A stretch of 64,000 bases of DNA, taken from Aliiglaciecola lipolytica. Its GTDB lineage: Bacteria; Pseudomonadota; Gammaproteobacteria; Enterobacterales; Alteromonadaceae. The stretch lies in NCBI RefSeq assembly GCF_018860635.1, contig NZ_JAHKPT010000004.1, positions 124,001 to 188,000 on the forward strand. The letters are read 5' to 3'. The notes under the pieces were generated by a model. It did not search any database. It saw nothing but the letters and a program-made list of their open reading frames with translations, and was not told the DNA's origin. The position numbers and the translations under genes were made by a program. Of this stretch, positions 38,852 to 48,450 are shown piece after piece; the first letter of the stretch is position 1; the number at the start of each line of letters is the position of its first letter.

Positions 38852-40082
38852 AGGTTTTACAACACGGCTTGTGCATGCAGACCGCATTTTAAACAAGCCC
38901 CAAGATGGTTCTGTTCATTCTCCTACTAGTAATTCTGTACTTTTTGAGTTTGAAGACGTCAATGATTTAGTTGCCGTTTTTCAAGGAAAGAAACTAGGAC
39001 ATGTATATTCGAGATCTTCTTCTTCTTCTAACGCAGCCTTACAAAATATGTTGGCTGATATAGAAGGAGGCGTAGCAGCAGTTACTTTTGCCACTGGAAT
39101 GGCGGCAATTTCCTCTATGCTTTTGGCGCTATTGCAGAAAGACGATCATATTATTGTCAGCCAATTTTTGTTCGGCAATACCAGTAGTTTAATGGTGACA
39201 TTGCAAAGTTTAGGCATTCAAGTTAGCTATGTTGATACCACGAATATCAATTTGATAACTCAAGAGCTTAAAGAAAATACCAGAATGGTATTTACCGAAA
39301 CTATAGCTAACCCAGTGACTCAGGTTGCCGATTTACAAGCTATTGGTGAGTTCTGTGAAACAAATAAACTGCTCTTTATCATCGATAATACTATGACACC
39401 AGGGTATATATTTGATGCTAAAGCAGTGAAAGCATCATTAACGGTTACTTCATTGACTAAATATATTGCTGGTCACGGCAATGTATTAGGTGGTGCTGTG
39501 GTTGATACCGGCTTTTACGATTGGTCAGCGTATCCAAATATTTTTGATTTGTACCGAGTGGGAGATCCTGCCACCTGGGGAATGACGCAAATTCGTAAAA
39601 AAGGGTTGCGTGATTTGGGCGCGACATTATCGCCTCATTCAGCGCAACAAATTTCTGTGGGCTTAGAAACCTTAGCATTACGACTGCAAAGAACCTGTCA
39701 AAACGCGCTAAGACTTGCTACTTATTTACATGGGCACAGTAAAGTCGCCAATGTTTATTACCCCGGATTAGCTGACCATCCACAACACTATATCGCCAGA
39801 GAATTGTTTAATGGTAATTATGGTGGTGTATTTAGTATGGATTTGTCACCTGGATTGGATATTCATAAATTTCTTAATTCATTGAAGACTGTAGTGATAG
39901 CGACGCACTTAGGTGACACTCGTACCTTATGTTTGCCGGTAGCCTCTACAATATTTTATGAAAATGGCGCTGAACAACGAGCTCAAATGGGGATTAATGA
40001 GAATATGATTAGATTTTCGGTCGGTATCGAAGATATTGACGATATTGTTGCAGACTTTGAACAAGCATTTACTAAGATCTAA
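38841..40082 (+). CDS. Cystathionine gamma-synthase family PLP enzyme
   Basis: The 413-residue Cys/Met metabolism PLP enzyme has FATGMAAISSMLLAL, FIIDNTMTPGYIF and the Schiff-base lysine TSLTKYIAGHGN. The long insertion with SAYPNIFDLYRVGDPATWG is unlike classic MetB, so exact substrate is unclear; a gamma-synthase, gamma-lyase or sulfhydrylase are all possible. TTG start at 38841 is supported by GGAG 7 bases upstream and overlaps the acyltransferase gene. Its paralogue in the window is the metY-like gene at 11.4 kb. Confidence 0.85.
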   Translation: MKNKGFTTRLVHADRILNKPQDGSVHSPTSNSVLFEFEDVNDLVAVFQGKKLGHVYSRSSSSSNAALQNMLADIEGGVAAVTFATGMAAISSMLLALLQKDDHIIVSQFLFGNTSSLMVTLQSLGIQVSYVDTTNINLITQELKENTRMVFTETIANPVTQVADLQAIGEFCETNKLLFIIDNTMTPGYIFDAKAVKASLTVTSLTKYIAGHGNVLGGAVVDTGFYDWSAYPNIFDLYRVGDPATWGMTQIRKKGLRDLGATLSPHSAQQISVGLETLALRLQRTCQNALRLATYLHGHSKVANVYYPGLADHPQHYIARELFNGNYGGVFSMDLSPGLDIHKFLNSLKTVVIATHLGDTRTLCLPVASTIFYENGAEQRAQMGINENMIRFSVGIEDIDDIVADFEQAFTKI

Positions 40083-40256
40083 TTATTTAATCGAAATAAA
40101 TCTTTAAAATTCAATTGCTTGGATGAAAATATTTAAATTTCACAAAATATTATGAACTAATTATTTTTATCATTGACTAATAATTAGTTGTAAAGATGTT
40201 TTATTGCTAAAACAGTAAAACATTTCATTGTGTGTTCCAAGTGATGTGTGTTTATT

Positions 40257-40282
40257 GCCCCGTTTATCGGGGCTTTTTTTTT
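40257..40282 (+). terminator. Intrinsic terminator after the PLP-enzyme gene
   Basis: GCCCCG (40257-40262) pairs with CGGGGC (40268-40273) around TTTAT, followed by T9. It lies about 175 bases beyond the stop codon. The intervening AT-rich DNA shows no gene. Confidence 0.92.
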
Positions 40283-40327
40283 GTCTAATATTTTAAATAT
40301 CAGTGAAGGCTAGCAAGACTAAAACAG

Positions 40328-40870
40328 TTAGAGTGCTATCGCTTCTTTTATATCTTTTCGAAATTCTTTATCAGATGGTTTGGTTGAGGATTTATACCCT
40401 TTTACGACGTTGCCATTTTTATCCACTAAGTATTTATAGAAATTCCATCCAGGCTCCATACCACTTTGTTTGGATAGTTTACGGAATAACGGATCGGCGT
40501 TTGCGCCTTTTACCCGTGTGACTTCAAACATTGGAAATTCCACACCATAGGTAAGTTCGCACAATTCAGCGGTTTTACTCTCGTCACTAAATTCTTGTTT
40601 AAAATCATGTGAGGGAAAGCCTAACACCACAAGCCCCTGATCTCTATATTCACTGTATAAGGATTCAAGTCCTTCAAATTGAGGAGTGTAACCGCACTTA
40701 CTAGCGGTGTTCACTATAAGCAGTGTTTTTCCTTGGTATTCACTGCACATGTTTACAGTTTCCTGAGAGTTTAATTTACGTTTCATAAATTTTAGAACAT
40801 CTGGGCATTCGTTTGCAGAGGCAAACATAGGGGTAACAACTAAACTACATAGTAATACTAATTTTTTCAT
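40328..40870 (-). CDS. Secreted glutathione peroxidase-family thiol peroxidase
   Basis: The 180-residue protein has a signal peptide (MKKLVLLCSLVVTPMFASA). The peroxidatic Cys lies in NTASKCGYTPQFEGL, the Gln region is GFPSHDFKQEF and the Trp motif is WNFYKYLVDK. The FPxHxF form differs slightly from the usual FPxNQF. It removes peroxides in the periplasm, probably using thioredoxin-like donors. ATG 40870 follows a GGAG site; earlier in-frame codons would spoil the signal peptide. Confidence 0.9.
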   Translation of the reverse strand: MKKLVLLCSLVVTPMFASANECPDVLKFMKRKLNSQETVNMCSEYQGKTLLIVNTASKCGYTPQFEGLESLYSEYRDQGLVVLGFPSHDFKQEFSDESKTAELCELTYGVEFPMFEVTRVKGANADPLFRKLSKQSGMEPGWNFYKYLVDKNGNVVKGYKSSTKPSDKEFRKDIKEAIAL

Positions 40871-41024
40871 GAAAACTCCGTTGCTTTGACAGAACAAAAA
40901 TTTGGCAGCTAAACGTTACTATCTTTATTAAGCAATTTTAGATCACTTGTTTACCTAAATACTTTCATGCGTTTTAATAGTGCTTTACGTTCTACTGACT
41001 ATAACAAAAAGCAGAGAGTCAAAA

Positions 41025-43529
41025 ATGCAAAAAAGCTTTAAACTGCTCATTATTTCTACTATCACCTCAAGTTTACTCGCTTGTTCTGGAATTCAAACTT
41101 CTGAAGCCCCCGCTGAATCTAATCTGGTTAATACAGATAGGGAAGTTGCTTCAATTTATCAGCCAATTAAACAACAAGCCTCTTATCTGAGTGATAATAA
41201 CGAGGAGTTAACCCTACAAAAAATAATGGCTGATCCAGATTGGATTGGTAGACAACCTCAATCTCCATATTGGTCACTAGATGGAAATAGTTATTTCTAT
41301 TCACAGAAACGTGAAGGATCTGTGGTCAAAGATTTATTTCAACAGCCGGTATCATCGAAAACGGCCAATTTAGTTCCAATTGCAAATTACCATCAGGTTT
41401 CCTATAAAAATAAGGTTTTTAACCAAAGCAGAAACAAAGTTGCATGGGTGTTTAAACAAAATGTATTTATGCAAGACCTTAACTCAGGTGAGATTTCGCA
41501 GCTTACCCGCAGTGACCAATATTTAACTAATTTACAGTTTTTAAAAGATGGTAGGTTGAGTTATCGAGTTTATAACAAAATTTATGCCATCGATGTTGCC
41601 TCAGGTATAACTGAACAATTGGTGAGTTGGGAATTCAAAGAAGCACCGCAAGCCAACGAACCCGCTAAAGATTATATCGCTCAGCAGCAATTGAATTTGA
41701 TTGAAGTTTTGCGTGATCGTAGGCAGCGCACACAAGACAAGTTCGAGTTTAATGCGCAAATTTCTGAACAGAATCAATCAACCACCCCTGAACCTTTTTA
41801 TTTCCCTGTTGATAATAAAACCGCCGATGCAAGTCTTTCTCCTAATGGTAGATATCTTATTTTAGCCATCGAAAAAGATACGCCAAGTCGAGATGAAGGC
41901 GATATTATGCCCAATTACATTAAAGAAGATGGCCGTATTAAAGCTGAGAAAGTTAGGCACCGGGTGGCGGATGCTAAGCCCAAAAGCCAATATTTGTGGT
42001 TGTTAGATTTACAAACGGGCACACAAAAAGAACTGTCCTATAAGAGCTTGCCCGGATATAACGAAGACGTTTTAGAGCAGGTTAAACGAGAAAATGCAGA
42101 AGCTAAAGGACTAACCTATCAAAGTAATCGACTGCCCAGAGATATAGGTTTATTGGTAGATTGGGGATGGAATCAAAGCGCTATTGCTTGGCAAGCGGAT
42201 GGTGAAAATGTTGCGATCATGTTGGAAGCTTGGGATAACAAGGATCGTTGGTTAACCACAGTAGATTTTGCGAAGCAAACGTTAGTGACCCAGGATCGAT
42301 TGCACGATGATGCTTGGATTAATTATAACTTCAATAGTTTTGGATGGTTGAATCACTCATCAAAATTGTACTTTTTATCGGAAAAAAGTGGGTATGCGCA
42401 TCTCTATTTAAAAGATTTAAATAGTAATGCAAAACAACTCACTAGTGGTGAGTACGAAGTTGATGAGTTAACTTTAACCGCAAATGACCAATATATTTAT
42501 TTCAAAGCAAATAAAAAACATCCTGGCATTTACGAAATTTATCGGGTTGATTTAAACAGTGGTGATATTGAAGAGTTAACTAACTTAAATGGTGTCACTG
42601 ACTATTTACTTAATGACGCTCAAAACAAGTTATTGTTAACTCACTCTAAGTTAACCATGCCGCCAGAGCTATTCGTGAAAACACTAGGTTCTGAGGAGCC
42701 AGCGCAACAGGTAACATTCACGACTAGTGAGGCATTTAAGCAAATCAACTGGACGATTCCCGAGATTGTTCCGATTAAATCTTCTCATGTTGAACAATCC
42801 ATTTATGCTCGTTTATATGCGCCTAAAGATGCAGGTGAAGGAGAGAAAAAACGCGCTGTAATATTTAATCATGGAGCAGGGTATCTACAAAACTCTCACC
42901 TAGGTTGGTCAACTTACTTCCGTGAATTCATGTTCCATAATCTGCTGGTGCAAAAAGGTTATGTTGTTTTAGACATGGACTATCGTGCATCCGCAGGTTA
43001 CGGCAGAGATTGGCGCACGGCTATTTATCGACACATGGGTAAACCTGAAATAGAAGATTTGGTTGATGGTGTTGATTGGATGGTGAACAACGTTAATGTC
43101 GATCGAAATAGAATAGGGACCTATGGCGGATCTTACGGTGGTTTTATGACCTTTATGGCACTGTTTACTGAGCCCGACCTCTTTCAAGCTGGCGCTGCCT
43201 TGCGTCCTGTTTCGGATTGGGCACATTATAACCATCCATACACAAGCAATATTCTAAATACTCCCGACGTTGATCCTATTGCCTATGAACGCAGTTCACC
43301 TATTTATTTTGCCGAAGGTCTGACTAAACCACTGCTTATCAATGCACCTATGGTTGACTCAAATGTGTTTTTTGTTGATACAGTGCGTTTGGTACAGCGA
43401 TTGATTGAATTAGAAAAACAAAACTTTGAAACGGCTATTTATCCAGTTGAATCTCATGGTTTCATTGAACCGAGTTCTTGGTTAGACGAGTATCGTAGAA
43501 TCTTTAAATTGTTTGAAGAAAACTTATAA
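41025..43529 (+). CDS. S9-family prolyl-oligopeptidase-like lipoprotein peptidase
   Basis: The 834-residue protein begins with a lipoprotein signal ending LLAC. A beta-propeller domain (TolB-like repeats such as FYSQKREGS, KLYFLSEKSGYAHLYL) precedes an alpha/beta hydrolase. The triad is Ser in TYGGSYGGF, Asp in NAPMVDSNV and His in VESHGF. It is larger than the S9 enzyme at 18 kb and more like dipeptidyl-peptidase IV. It is probably anchored in the outer membrane or periplasm. ATG 41025 follows AGAGAG. Confidence 0.9.
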   Translation: MQKSFKLLIISTITSSLLACSGIQTSEAPAESNLVNTDREVASIYQPIKQQASYLSDNNEELTLQKIMADPDWIGRQPQSPYWSLDGNSYFYSQKREGSVVKDLFQQPVSSKTANLVPIANYHQVSYKNKVFNQSRNKVAWVFKQNVFMQDLNSGEISQLTRSDQYLTNLQFLKDGRLSYRVYNKIYAIDVASGITEQLVSWEFKEAPQANEPAKDYIAQQQLNLIEVLRDRRQRTQDKFEFNAQISEQNQSTTPEPFYFPVDNKTADASLSPNGRYLILAIEKDTPSRDEGDIMPNYIKEDGRIKAEKVRHRVADAKPKSQYLWLLDLQTGTQKELSYKSLPGYNEDVLEQVKRENAEAKGLTYQSNRLPRDIGLLVDWGWNQSAIAWQADGENVAIMLEAWDNKDRWLTTVDFAKQTLVTQDRLHDDAWINYNFNSFGWLNHSSKLYFLSEKSGYAHLYLKDLNSNAKQLTSGEYEVDELTLTANDQYIYFKANKKHPGIYEIYRVDLNSGDIEELTNLNGVTDYLLNDAQNKLLLTHSKLTMPPELFVKTLGSEEPAQQVTFTTSEAFKQINWTIPEIVPIKSSHVEQSIYARLYAPKDAGEGEKKRAVIFNHGAGYLQNSHLGWSTYFREFMFHNLLVQKGYVVLDMDYRASAGYGRDWRTAIYRHMGKPEIEDLVDGVDWMVNNVNVDRNRIGTYGGSYGGFMTFMALFTEPDLFQAGAALRPVSDWAHYNHPYTSNILNTPDVDPIAYERSSPIYFAEGLTKPLLINAPMVDSNVFFVDTVRLVQRLIELEKQNFETAIYPVESHGFIEPSSWLDEYRRIFKLFEENL

Positions 43530-43545
43530 ACTTATTAATTGTCTA

Positions 43546-43582
43546 TTTGCCTCAGGTATTCTGAGGCAAATATTTATTTTTT
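43546..43582. terminator. Terminator between S9 peptidase and rhombosortase genes
   Basis: TTTGCCTCAG (43546-43555) pairs perfectly with CTGAGGCAAA (43561-43570) around GTATT; T-rich sequence follows on the plus strand. It covers the stop codon of the convergent rhombosortase gene. Confidence 0.88.
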
Positions 43583-44211
43583 AACCAGTAAACTAAGATA
43601 CATCCTAAACCACCCACTGCACCGTATAAATGAGCATCAACAGCTACATTTGCAGCAATCAATTCAGTGATCATTTGGTCTGCGCCGAATAGTTGTTCGT
43701 AAATAATTTTTGCCCAAACTCCTAACATTAAAATCCAGCCAAATTTTACTTTTTGACGGATGTCTAAATATGCGCCGTAAACAAAGATGCCATGTAATGC
43801 ACCTGAAAGGCCTGCGTACCAATCTAGATTAGGTGAATAAAAGAATATGCCAAAGGTGACAAACAAACTTAGCAGCAAGGTGCTTAATAGATAATTTTTA
43901 AGGGTGTAATATTGTCCGTGAATAGCCCAAAGTAAGCCTATGCCTGCAATATTAAGCAATAAGTGGTTGCTATTGGTGTGCACAAAATTAGCACTGAGAA
44001 ATTGCCACCAATCGCCGTTTAGCACCATTTCTCGCTGCAATGCTAAATATGCCGAAGTGGTAGGTTCAAATAGCCACAATAAACAGCACAAGAGCGCGAT
44101 AAAAATAGGCCCAGTTATTTGTTGAAATTTTATGGGTAAATTTAACAAGTTGCCAACATAATATTTATAAATAATGCTGAACACCTTAACTAAATCCATG
44201 ATTTCGTACAA
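43552..44211 (-). CDS. rrtA: Rhombosortase (rhomboid-family intramembrane protease)
   Basis: The ~219-residue membrane protein has about six helices. It shows GDWWQFLSANFVHTNSNHLLLNIAG, WYAGLSGALHGIFVYGA (catalytic Ser) and VAVDAHLYGAVGG (catalytic His), the pattern of rhombosortases. These process proteins with GlyGly-CTERM tails for surface delivery. No GlyGly-CTERM protein is visible in this window. An internal Met five residues in is an alternative start. It is divergent from ggt by a short gap. Confidence 0.85.
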   Translation of the reverse strand: MYEIMDLVKVFSIIYKYYVGNLLNLPIKFQQITGPIFIALLCCLLWLFEPTTSAYLALQREMVLNGDWWQFLSANFVHTNSNHLLLNIAGIGLLWAIHGQYYTLKNYLLSTLLLSLFVTFGIFFYSPNLDWYAGLSGALHGIFVYGAYLDIRQKVKFGWILMLGVWAKIIYEQLFGADQMITELIAANVAVDAHLYGAVGGLGCILVYWLKNKYLPQNT

Positions 44212-44301
44212 GAATGCTTTAATAACTACATTTTGTGTTGCATCCTAATCTGTGGCTCGTTATCTTTCCATCATCCCAAAAGCCGTTTATTGAGATTGTC
44301 T

Positions 44302-46050
44302 GTGAAATCATTGTTTAAAGTAATATGCGTACTCTGTTTAATATCGTTTAACCAAGTTAACGCTAAGCAAACGACTAGGGAAGATCGCGAGCCAGAAGCC
44401 GCCACTGGTGTTAGTCAGAAAAAAGCACGGATTGCTGAAGAATATATGGTGGTGTCCGCAAACCCATATGCTTCATGGGCAGGTAAAAATATTATTAGTA
44501 ATGGTGGAAGTGCTATCGATGCCGCCATTGCTGTTCAAGCGATGCTAACCCTTGTTGAGCCGCAATCATCAGGTATTGGTGGCGGAAATTTCATTTTATA
44601 CTGGGATAATAAAGCCAAAAAGCTGCATACATTTGATGGTCGCGAAACGGCGCCTTCAGAAGCTAATGCTTATTTGTTCATGCATGAAGGAAAACCCTTA
44701 AAATGGCGAGATGCCGTAGTTGGTGGGCGTTCTGTAGGCGTACCAGGTGCGCTAAAAGCATTAGAGAAAGCACACAAACAGTTTGGCAAATTACCTTGGA
44801 ATTCACTGTTTACTGATGCGATTAATACAGCAGAGAAAGGTTTCACGGTTTCGGCTCGTTTAGAGAAGCTTCTTTCATTGCGTTTTCATCCTGGCTTAGA
44901 AGCCTTTTTAAATCCTAAAACCTATTTTTATCCAAATGGTATAGAACTCAAAGAAGGGACAAATAAAACCAACGTTAAACTGTCTAAAGTGTTCGAAAAA
45001 ATATCAGAACAAGGAGCCGATTATCTGTATAAAGGTGAATTGGCGGATAAAATCGCGAAAACCGTTCAGTATTCAACAATTAACCCCGGTAAATTAAGTG
45101 TTCAAGATCTTGAAAATTACCAAGCCAAAGAACGGGACCCTATTTGTGGATTCTATCGTAAATATAAAATTTGCGGCATGGCTCCTCCTAGTTCCGGTGG
45201 CATAAGCGTATTACAAATACTTAAAATGCTTGAAGACTATGACTTGTCAAAAATGGATCCAGACTCATTAGAATCTATTCATTTATTCACACAAGCATCC
45301 AAATTAGCCTATGCCGATCGGGATAAATACATTGCGGACAGTGATTTTGTGCAATTGCCCTTTGCCGCATTGATTAATCAAACTTATTTGTCGCAACGTG
45401 CTGAATTAATCAAAGCAGATAAAGATATGGGCAAGGCTGAAGCCGGTGAACCTTATATCAATGCTTCTTTGATTGGCATGGATACATCCTTTGAATTACC
45501 TAATACTAGTCACGTTTCCATTGTTGACAAAGAAGGTAACGCTCTTGCCATGACCACCAGTATTGAATTTGGCTTTGGCTCAGGGTTAATGGTTGAAGGG
45601 TTTTTACTGAATAATCAACTAACTGATTTTTCATTGAATCCTAGTCCTAATAATCGTCCAGCCCTTAACCGAGTCGAACCTAATAAACGTCCTCGTAGTG
45701 CCATGAGTCCTACTATGGTATTTGACCAAAACGGTCAACTAATGTTGGTAATAGGCTCTCCCGGCGGCAGTCGAATTGTCAGTTATGTGGCGCAAACTAT
45801 TGTAGGTGTAGTCGATTGGGGATTGGATATTCAGCAGGCTATTAATTTACCTAAAATCACCAATCGAAATGATTATACTGCGCTAGAAAAAGGCACTTCT
45901 TTAGAGAAGTGGGAAGCTAAATTGAGTGCTATGGGCCATAACGTTAAGATCATTGATTTAAATAGCGGGCTTCACGGAATTCAATTTAAAAACGGAAAAA
46001 TTATAGGTGGTGCGGATCCGAGAAGGGAAGGTGTCGCGGTTGGAGATTAA
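44302..46050 (+). CDS. ggt: Gamma-glutamyltranspeptidase
   Basis: The Ntn-hydrolase precursor of about 582 residues self-cleaves at the Thr in LPNTSHVSIVDKEGN. It hydrolyses glutathione and other gamma-glutamyl compounds in the periplasm. SSGIGGGNFILYW and the glycine-rich SPGGSRIVSYV are diagnostic, and the substrate arginine lies in DGRETAP. A GTG at 44302 gives a clean signal peptide (KSLFKVICVLCLISFNQVNA) with GAGA six bases before it. A TTG at 44233 would add 23 unlikely residues. It is the only member in the window. Confidence 0.93.
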   Translation: MKSLFKVICVLCLISFNQVNAKQTTREDREPEAATGVSQKKARIAEEYMVVSANPYASWAGKNIISNGGSAIDAAIAVQAMLTLVEPQSSGIGGGNFILYWDNKAKKLHTFDGRETAPSEANAYLFMHEGKPLKWRDAVVGGRSVGVPGALKALEKAHKQFGKLPWNSLFTDAINTAEKGFTVSARLEKLLSLRFHPGLEAFLNPKTYFYPNGIELKEGTNKTNVKLSKVFEKISEQGADYLYKGELADKIAKTVQYSTINPGKLSVQDLENYQAKERDPICGFYRKYKICGMAPPSSGGISVLQILKMLEDYDLSKMDPDSLESIHLFTQASKLAYADRDKYIADSDFVQLPFAALINQTYLSQRAELIKADKDMGKAEAGEPYINASLIGMDTSFELPNTSHVSIVDKEGNALAMTTSIEFGFGSGLMVEGFLLNNQLTDFSLNPSPNNRPALNRVEPNKRPRSAMSPTMVFDQNGQLMLVIGSPGGSRIVSYVAQTIVGVVDWGLDIQQAINLPKITNRNDYTALEKGTSLEKWEAKLSAMGHNVKIIDLNSGLHGIQFKNGKIIGGADPRREGVAVGD

Positions 46051-46148
46051 AGCATTGTTTAAACCTATGCTTAATGTAAAGGCATCCACGGTAGCAATAG
46101 CTAATGATAGTTTAAAAAATTTGAGGCGCAGAAGTCTTAACCATAGGA

Positions 46149-46772
46149 ATGATAATGAAGTCTAGTTTAAAAATGTTCGGTGCGATGGTCGCCACAGTAA
46201 TATTGAGTGGTTGCATGAGTATGCCTATATCGACCATGTACAAAATGTCACAATTTTCCCCTTTTGATATGGAGCCTCAGGATATACGAATTGCACTGCG
46301 CACCGATAAAAGTATCGAGGTGAAAAATGGCGCAGCTAAAATTTTCATGAGTTACAGTTCTGATGGAAACGATAGCTTGCCTGCTTTTTACGAAGAACAT
46401 AATTTTAGTGTGGAAATACTGCAATATCGACATTCAGAAATGCCTGAAATTTTGTTAGACGACATTGAAGATAATGAGCGAGTTACTATTCTTAAGTTAT
46501 CGGATAGCGATGCCCAAGCAATGAAAGATTTACTGGCTAAAGCCAAGCAATATAAAGCGTTAGATGCTAAAGGACGAGGAGAATTTGCCATCAGCACTGA
46601 GAATAATTGTTTTGGTAATTTAAATAACTTTGCATCCTTGGAAGTAGATGTGTTTCTGCAAGCCGTCAAAGAAGATGGTTATATGTTGTTTTTAGAAGAT
46701 GTAGATGTCATTGAACAAGCCAAAGATAACGATATTGATTTGCACCAAACGAACCTTTGCGAGGCGGGGTAG
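46149..46772 (+). CDS. Hypothetical outer-membrane or periplasmic lipoprotein
   Basis: The 207-residue protein has a lipobox signal (MKSSLKMFGAMVATVILSGC) and no domain I recognise. The mature part is rich in acidic residues and ends with a predicted helix and a Cys-containing tail (HQTNLCEAG). A second ATG two codons in is equally possible. It follows ggt by about 100 bases on the same strand. Confidence 0.75.
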   Translation: MIMKSSLKMFGAMVATVILSGCMSMPISTMYKMSQFSPFDMEPQDIRIALRTDKSIEVKNGAAKIFMSYSSDGNDSLPAFYEEHNFSVEILQYRHSEMPEILLDDIEDNERVTILKLSDSDAQAMKDLLAKAKQYKALDAKGRGEFAISTENNCFGNLNNFASLEVDVFLQAVKEDGYMLFLEDVDVIEQAKDNDIDLHQTNLCEAG

Positions 46773-46813
46773 TAGATCACTATCGTTCGCTTATTTGTAT
46801 CAGGTTATGCCCC

Positions 46814-46838
46814 AAGCTAAACAAATATTGTTTAGCTT
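46814..46838. terminator. 11-bp perfect hairpin after the lipoprotein gene
   Basis: AAGCTAAACAA (46814-46824) pairs with TTGTTTAGCTT (46828-46838) around a 3-base loop. There is no T run, so it is a transcript-end stabiliser or weak terminator. The ~200 bases from here to ppnP show no gene. Confidence 0.5.
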
Positions 46839-47042
46839 CGCTGTTTATAAACATTCAACCTTGAAAAATTGAGCGTCGCTGTGCGCTTTCTTTAGCCTCG
46901 ATTACCACTGATATATTCTACTCGTTGATAAAAAATCCTATTGTTCTAGAGCTAGGTAATCTAATTTAGCTGTTTTTGATTGTGTGTTTTTTTATGAAAA
47001 CTGCTAAGTTATTCGCCATTAATAATTAGATAAAGGCTTAAC

Positions 47043-47327
47043 ATGTTTAAAGTAAATGAATATTTTGAAGGGAAAGTAACTTCTATGGCGTTTCAAACCG
47101 CTACATTACCCGCTACGGTTGGGGTGATGGCGCCAGGAGAGTATGAGTTTGGTACTAGCGAATTTGAAACCATGACAGTGGTGAGTGGTGCGTTAACTGT
47201 GTTGTTGCCAGGACAAACAGAATGGCAAACTTTTACAACTAATCAGGTCTTTACCATTGAAGCAAATGTGAAATTTCAAGTAAAAGTAACAGTAGATACT
47301 GCTTATCTTTGTACATACGGTAAATAG
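47043..47327 (+). CDS. ppnP: Pyrimidine/purine nucleoside phosphorylase PpnP (DUF1255)
   Basis: The 94-residue cupin-fold protein matches PpnP throughout: [42 protein letters not shown] and LPGQTEWQ. It cleaves several nucleosides by phosphorolysis and is a nucleotide salvage enzyme. Length is normal. It is followed on the same strand by an unassigned small gene. Confidence 0.95.
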   Translation: MFKVNEYFEGKVTSMAFQTATLPATVGVMAPGEYEFGTSEFETMTVVSGALTVLLPGQTEWQTFTTNQVFTIEANVKFQVKVTVDTAYLCTYGK

Positions 47328-47412
47328 TGGTTTTTATTTGCTAAAGTTTAGTTAAAACTGACGGGCACTTTATTTAAAAAAGTGTCCAATTTTCAATTAA
47401 TTTAAGTGTCAA

Positions 47413-47772
47413 ATGTCCTCTGCAAAATCAACAGTAAAAAAGTTAGATGAAAATACCGTTAAGGCACTGACTAAAGTGTGCGAAGAAGCGAAACGAACTG
47501 TTCAAGGATTTGACTGGTTAACTCACACAGCCGATTACAGTAACTTCCCGTCTAGTTTAGTCATTACTTGCGTGTTTTTAACGGAACAACAGGTTATCGA
47601 TGCAAAAGCACAGCAACAAGATGCCTATTTACGAAAATTAATCCATAAACAATTATTAAAAGTGGGGATTTTATTGAAGAATCCCAAACATAATGTATTT
47701 TTTGATAGCGAAGAAGCGTGCGCAATGAGCCATCAAGGAAATTGGGATAAACGTCTCAGGTTATTCCATTAA
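47413..47772 (+). CDS. Conserved hypothetical protein
   Basis: The 119-residue protein starts MSSAKSTVKKLDENTVKALTKVCEEAK and contains WLTHTADYSNFPSSLVITCVF with a helical C-terminal half. No signal peptide, membrane helix or known domain is visible. Its pattern is what is seen in short conserved gammaproteobacterial proteins of unknown role. It is convergent with the NUDIX gene. Confidence 0.7.
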   Translation: MSSAKSTVKKLDENTVKALTKVCEEAKRTVQGFDWLTHTADYSNFPSSLVITCVFLTEQQVIDAKAQQQDAYLRKLIHKQLLKVGILLKNPKHNVFFDSEEACAMSHQGNWDKRLRLFH

Positions 47773-47798
47773 TTTAAAAATCTATCTGCTTTAAACGA

Positions 47799-48443
47799 TT
47801 ATTCAATGGTGGTGAGTTTGTTCTGGTCAGCATGATAGGCGAATGCATCCTGTAAATCGCGCATTATTGTTCTGCCAGTAGAGAGTGGGGGAATTTGTTG
47901 CAAAGTAAAAAAGTCAGCTCCACAGGTTTCCATCCCAGCTGTTTGATTTATTGGCTCAATGGGCTCGCATAAAAATAGCATTTTATAAAAATCGCGGATG
48001 TCAGGATCATAGTCTCCTGAGGCTTTGTGCCGTAACGATATCAAACGAGTGTGACTGACATAGACGTTTGCTTCTTCTTCGATCTCTTTCTTGATATTTT
48101 GCACTGCGGTCAAGCCAACATCAGCGTAACCACCTGGCAGAGTCCATTTCTTATCACTTTTTTCTTGCACTAAAAGGATTTTGCCGTCTTTTATCACTGC
48201 ACCGCGCACTTCAACTTGTGGTGTCACATACCGACGATGAAAAGGGGTAACTAAGTCTGAAATTTGTTTAACGGGTACAGACGCCAAATCACTCATCATT
48301 TGTTGCGCAATATGAGAAATCTCTGTAAATCTTTCGCGGTCAAATTCTTCAGGAGAAAATGCTAAACCTGATTCGGCAATCGCGTGGAGTCGCTTAACGT
48401 GAGAAAGCCAAATGGAAGCGTGGTCTTTATCAGACATTTTCAT
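47799..48443 (-). CDS. NUDIX hydrolase-like protein with N-terminal extension
   Basis: The 214-residue protein has an N-terminal helical module (about 1-70, Nudix_N-type: FSPEEFDRERFTEISHIAQQM). A NUDIX fold (about 80-200) follows. The Nudix box reads GGYADVGLTAVQNIKKEIEEEANV in two stretches: GGYADVG then LTAVQNIKKEIEEE. The first conserved Glu is Leu and the Arg before the Glu is Lys, so the metal site may be altered. ATG 48443 is used; a second Met is two codons on. It lies 7 bases downstream of the lipoprotein gene. Confidence 0.8.
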   Translation of the reverse strand: MKMSDKDHASIWLSHVKRLHAIAESGLAFSPEEFDRERFTEISHIAQQMMSDLASVPVKQISDLVTPFHRRYVTPQVEVRGAVIKDGKILLVQEKSDKKWTLPGGYADVGLTAVQNIKKEIEEEANVYVSHTRLISLRHKASGDYDPDIRDFYKMLFLCEPIEPINQTAGMETCGADFFTLQQIPPLSTGRTIMRDLQDAFAYHADQNKLTTIE

Positions 48444-48450
48444 GAAACTG

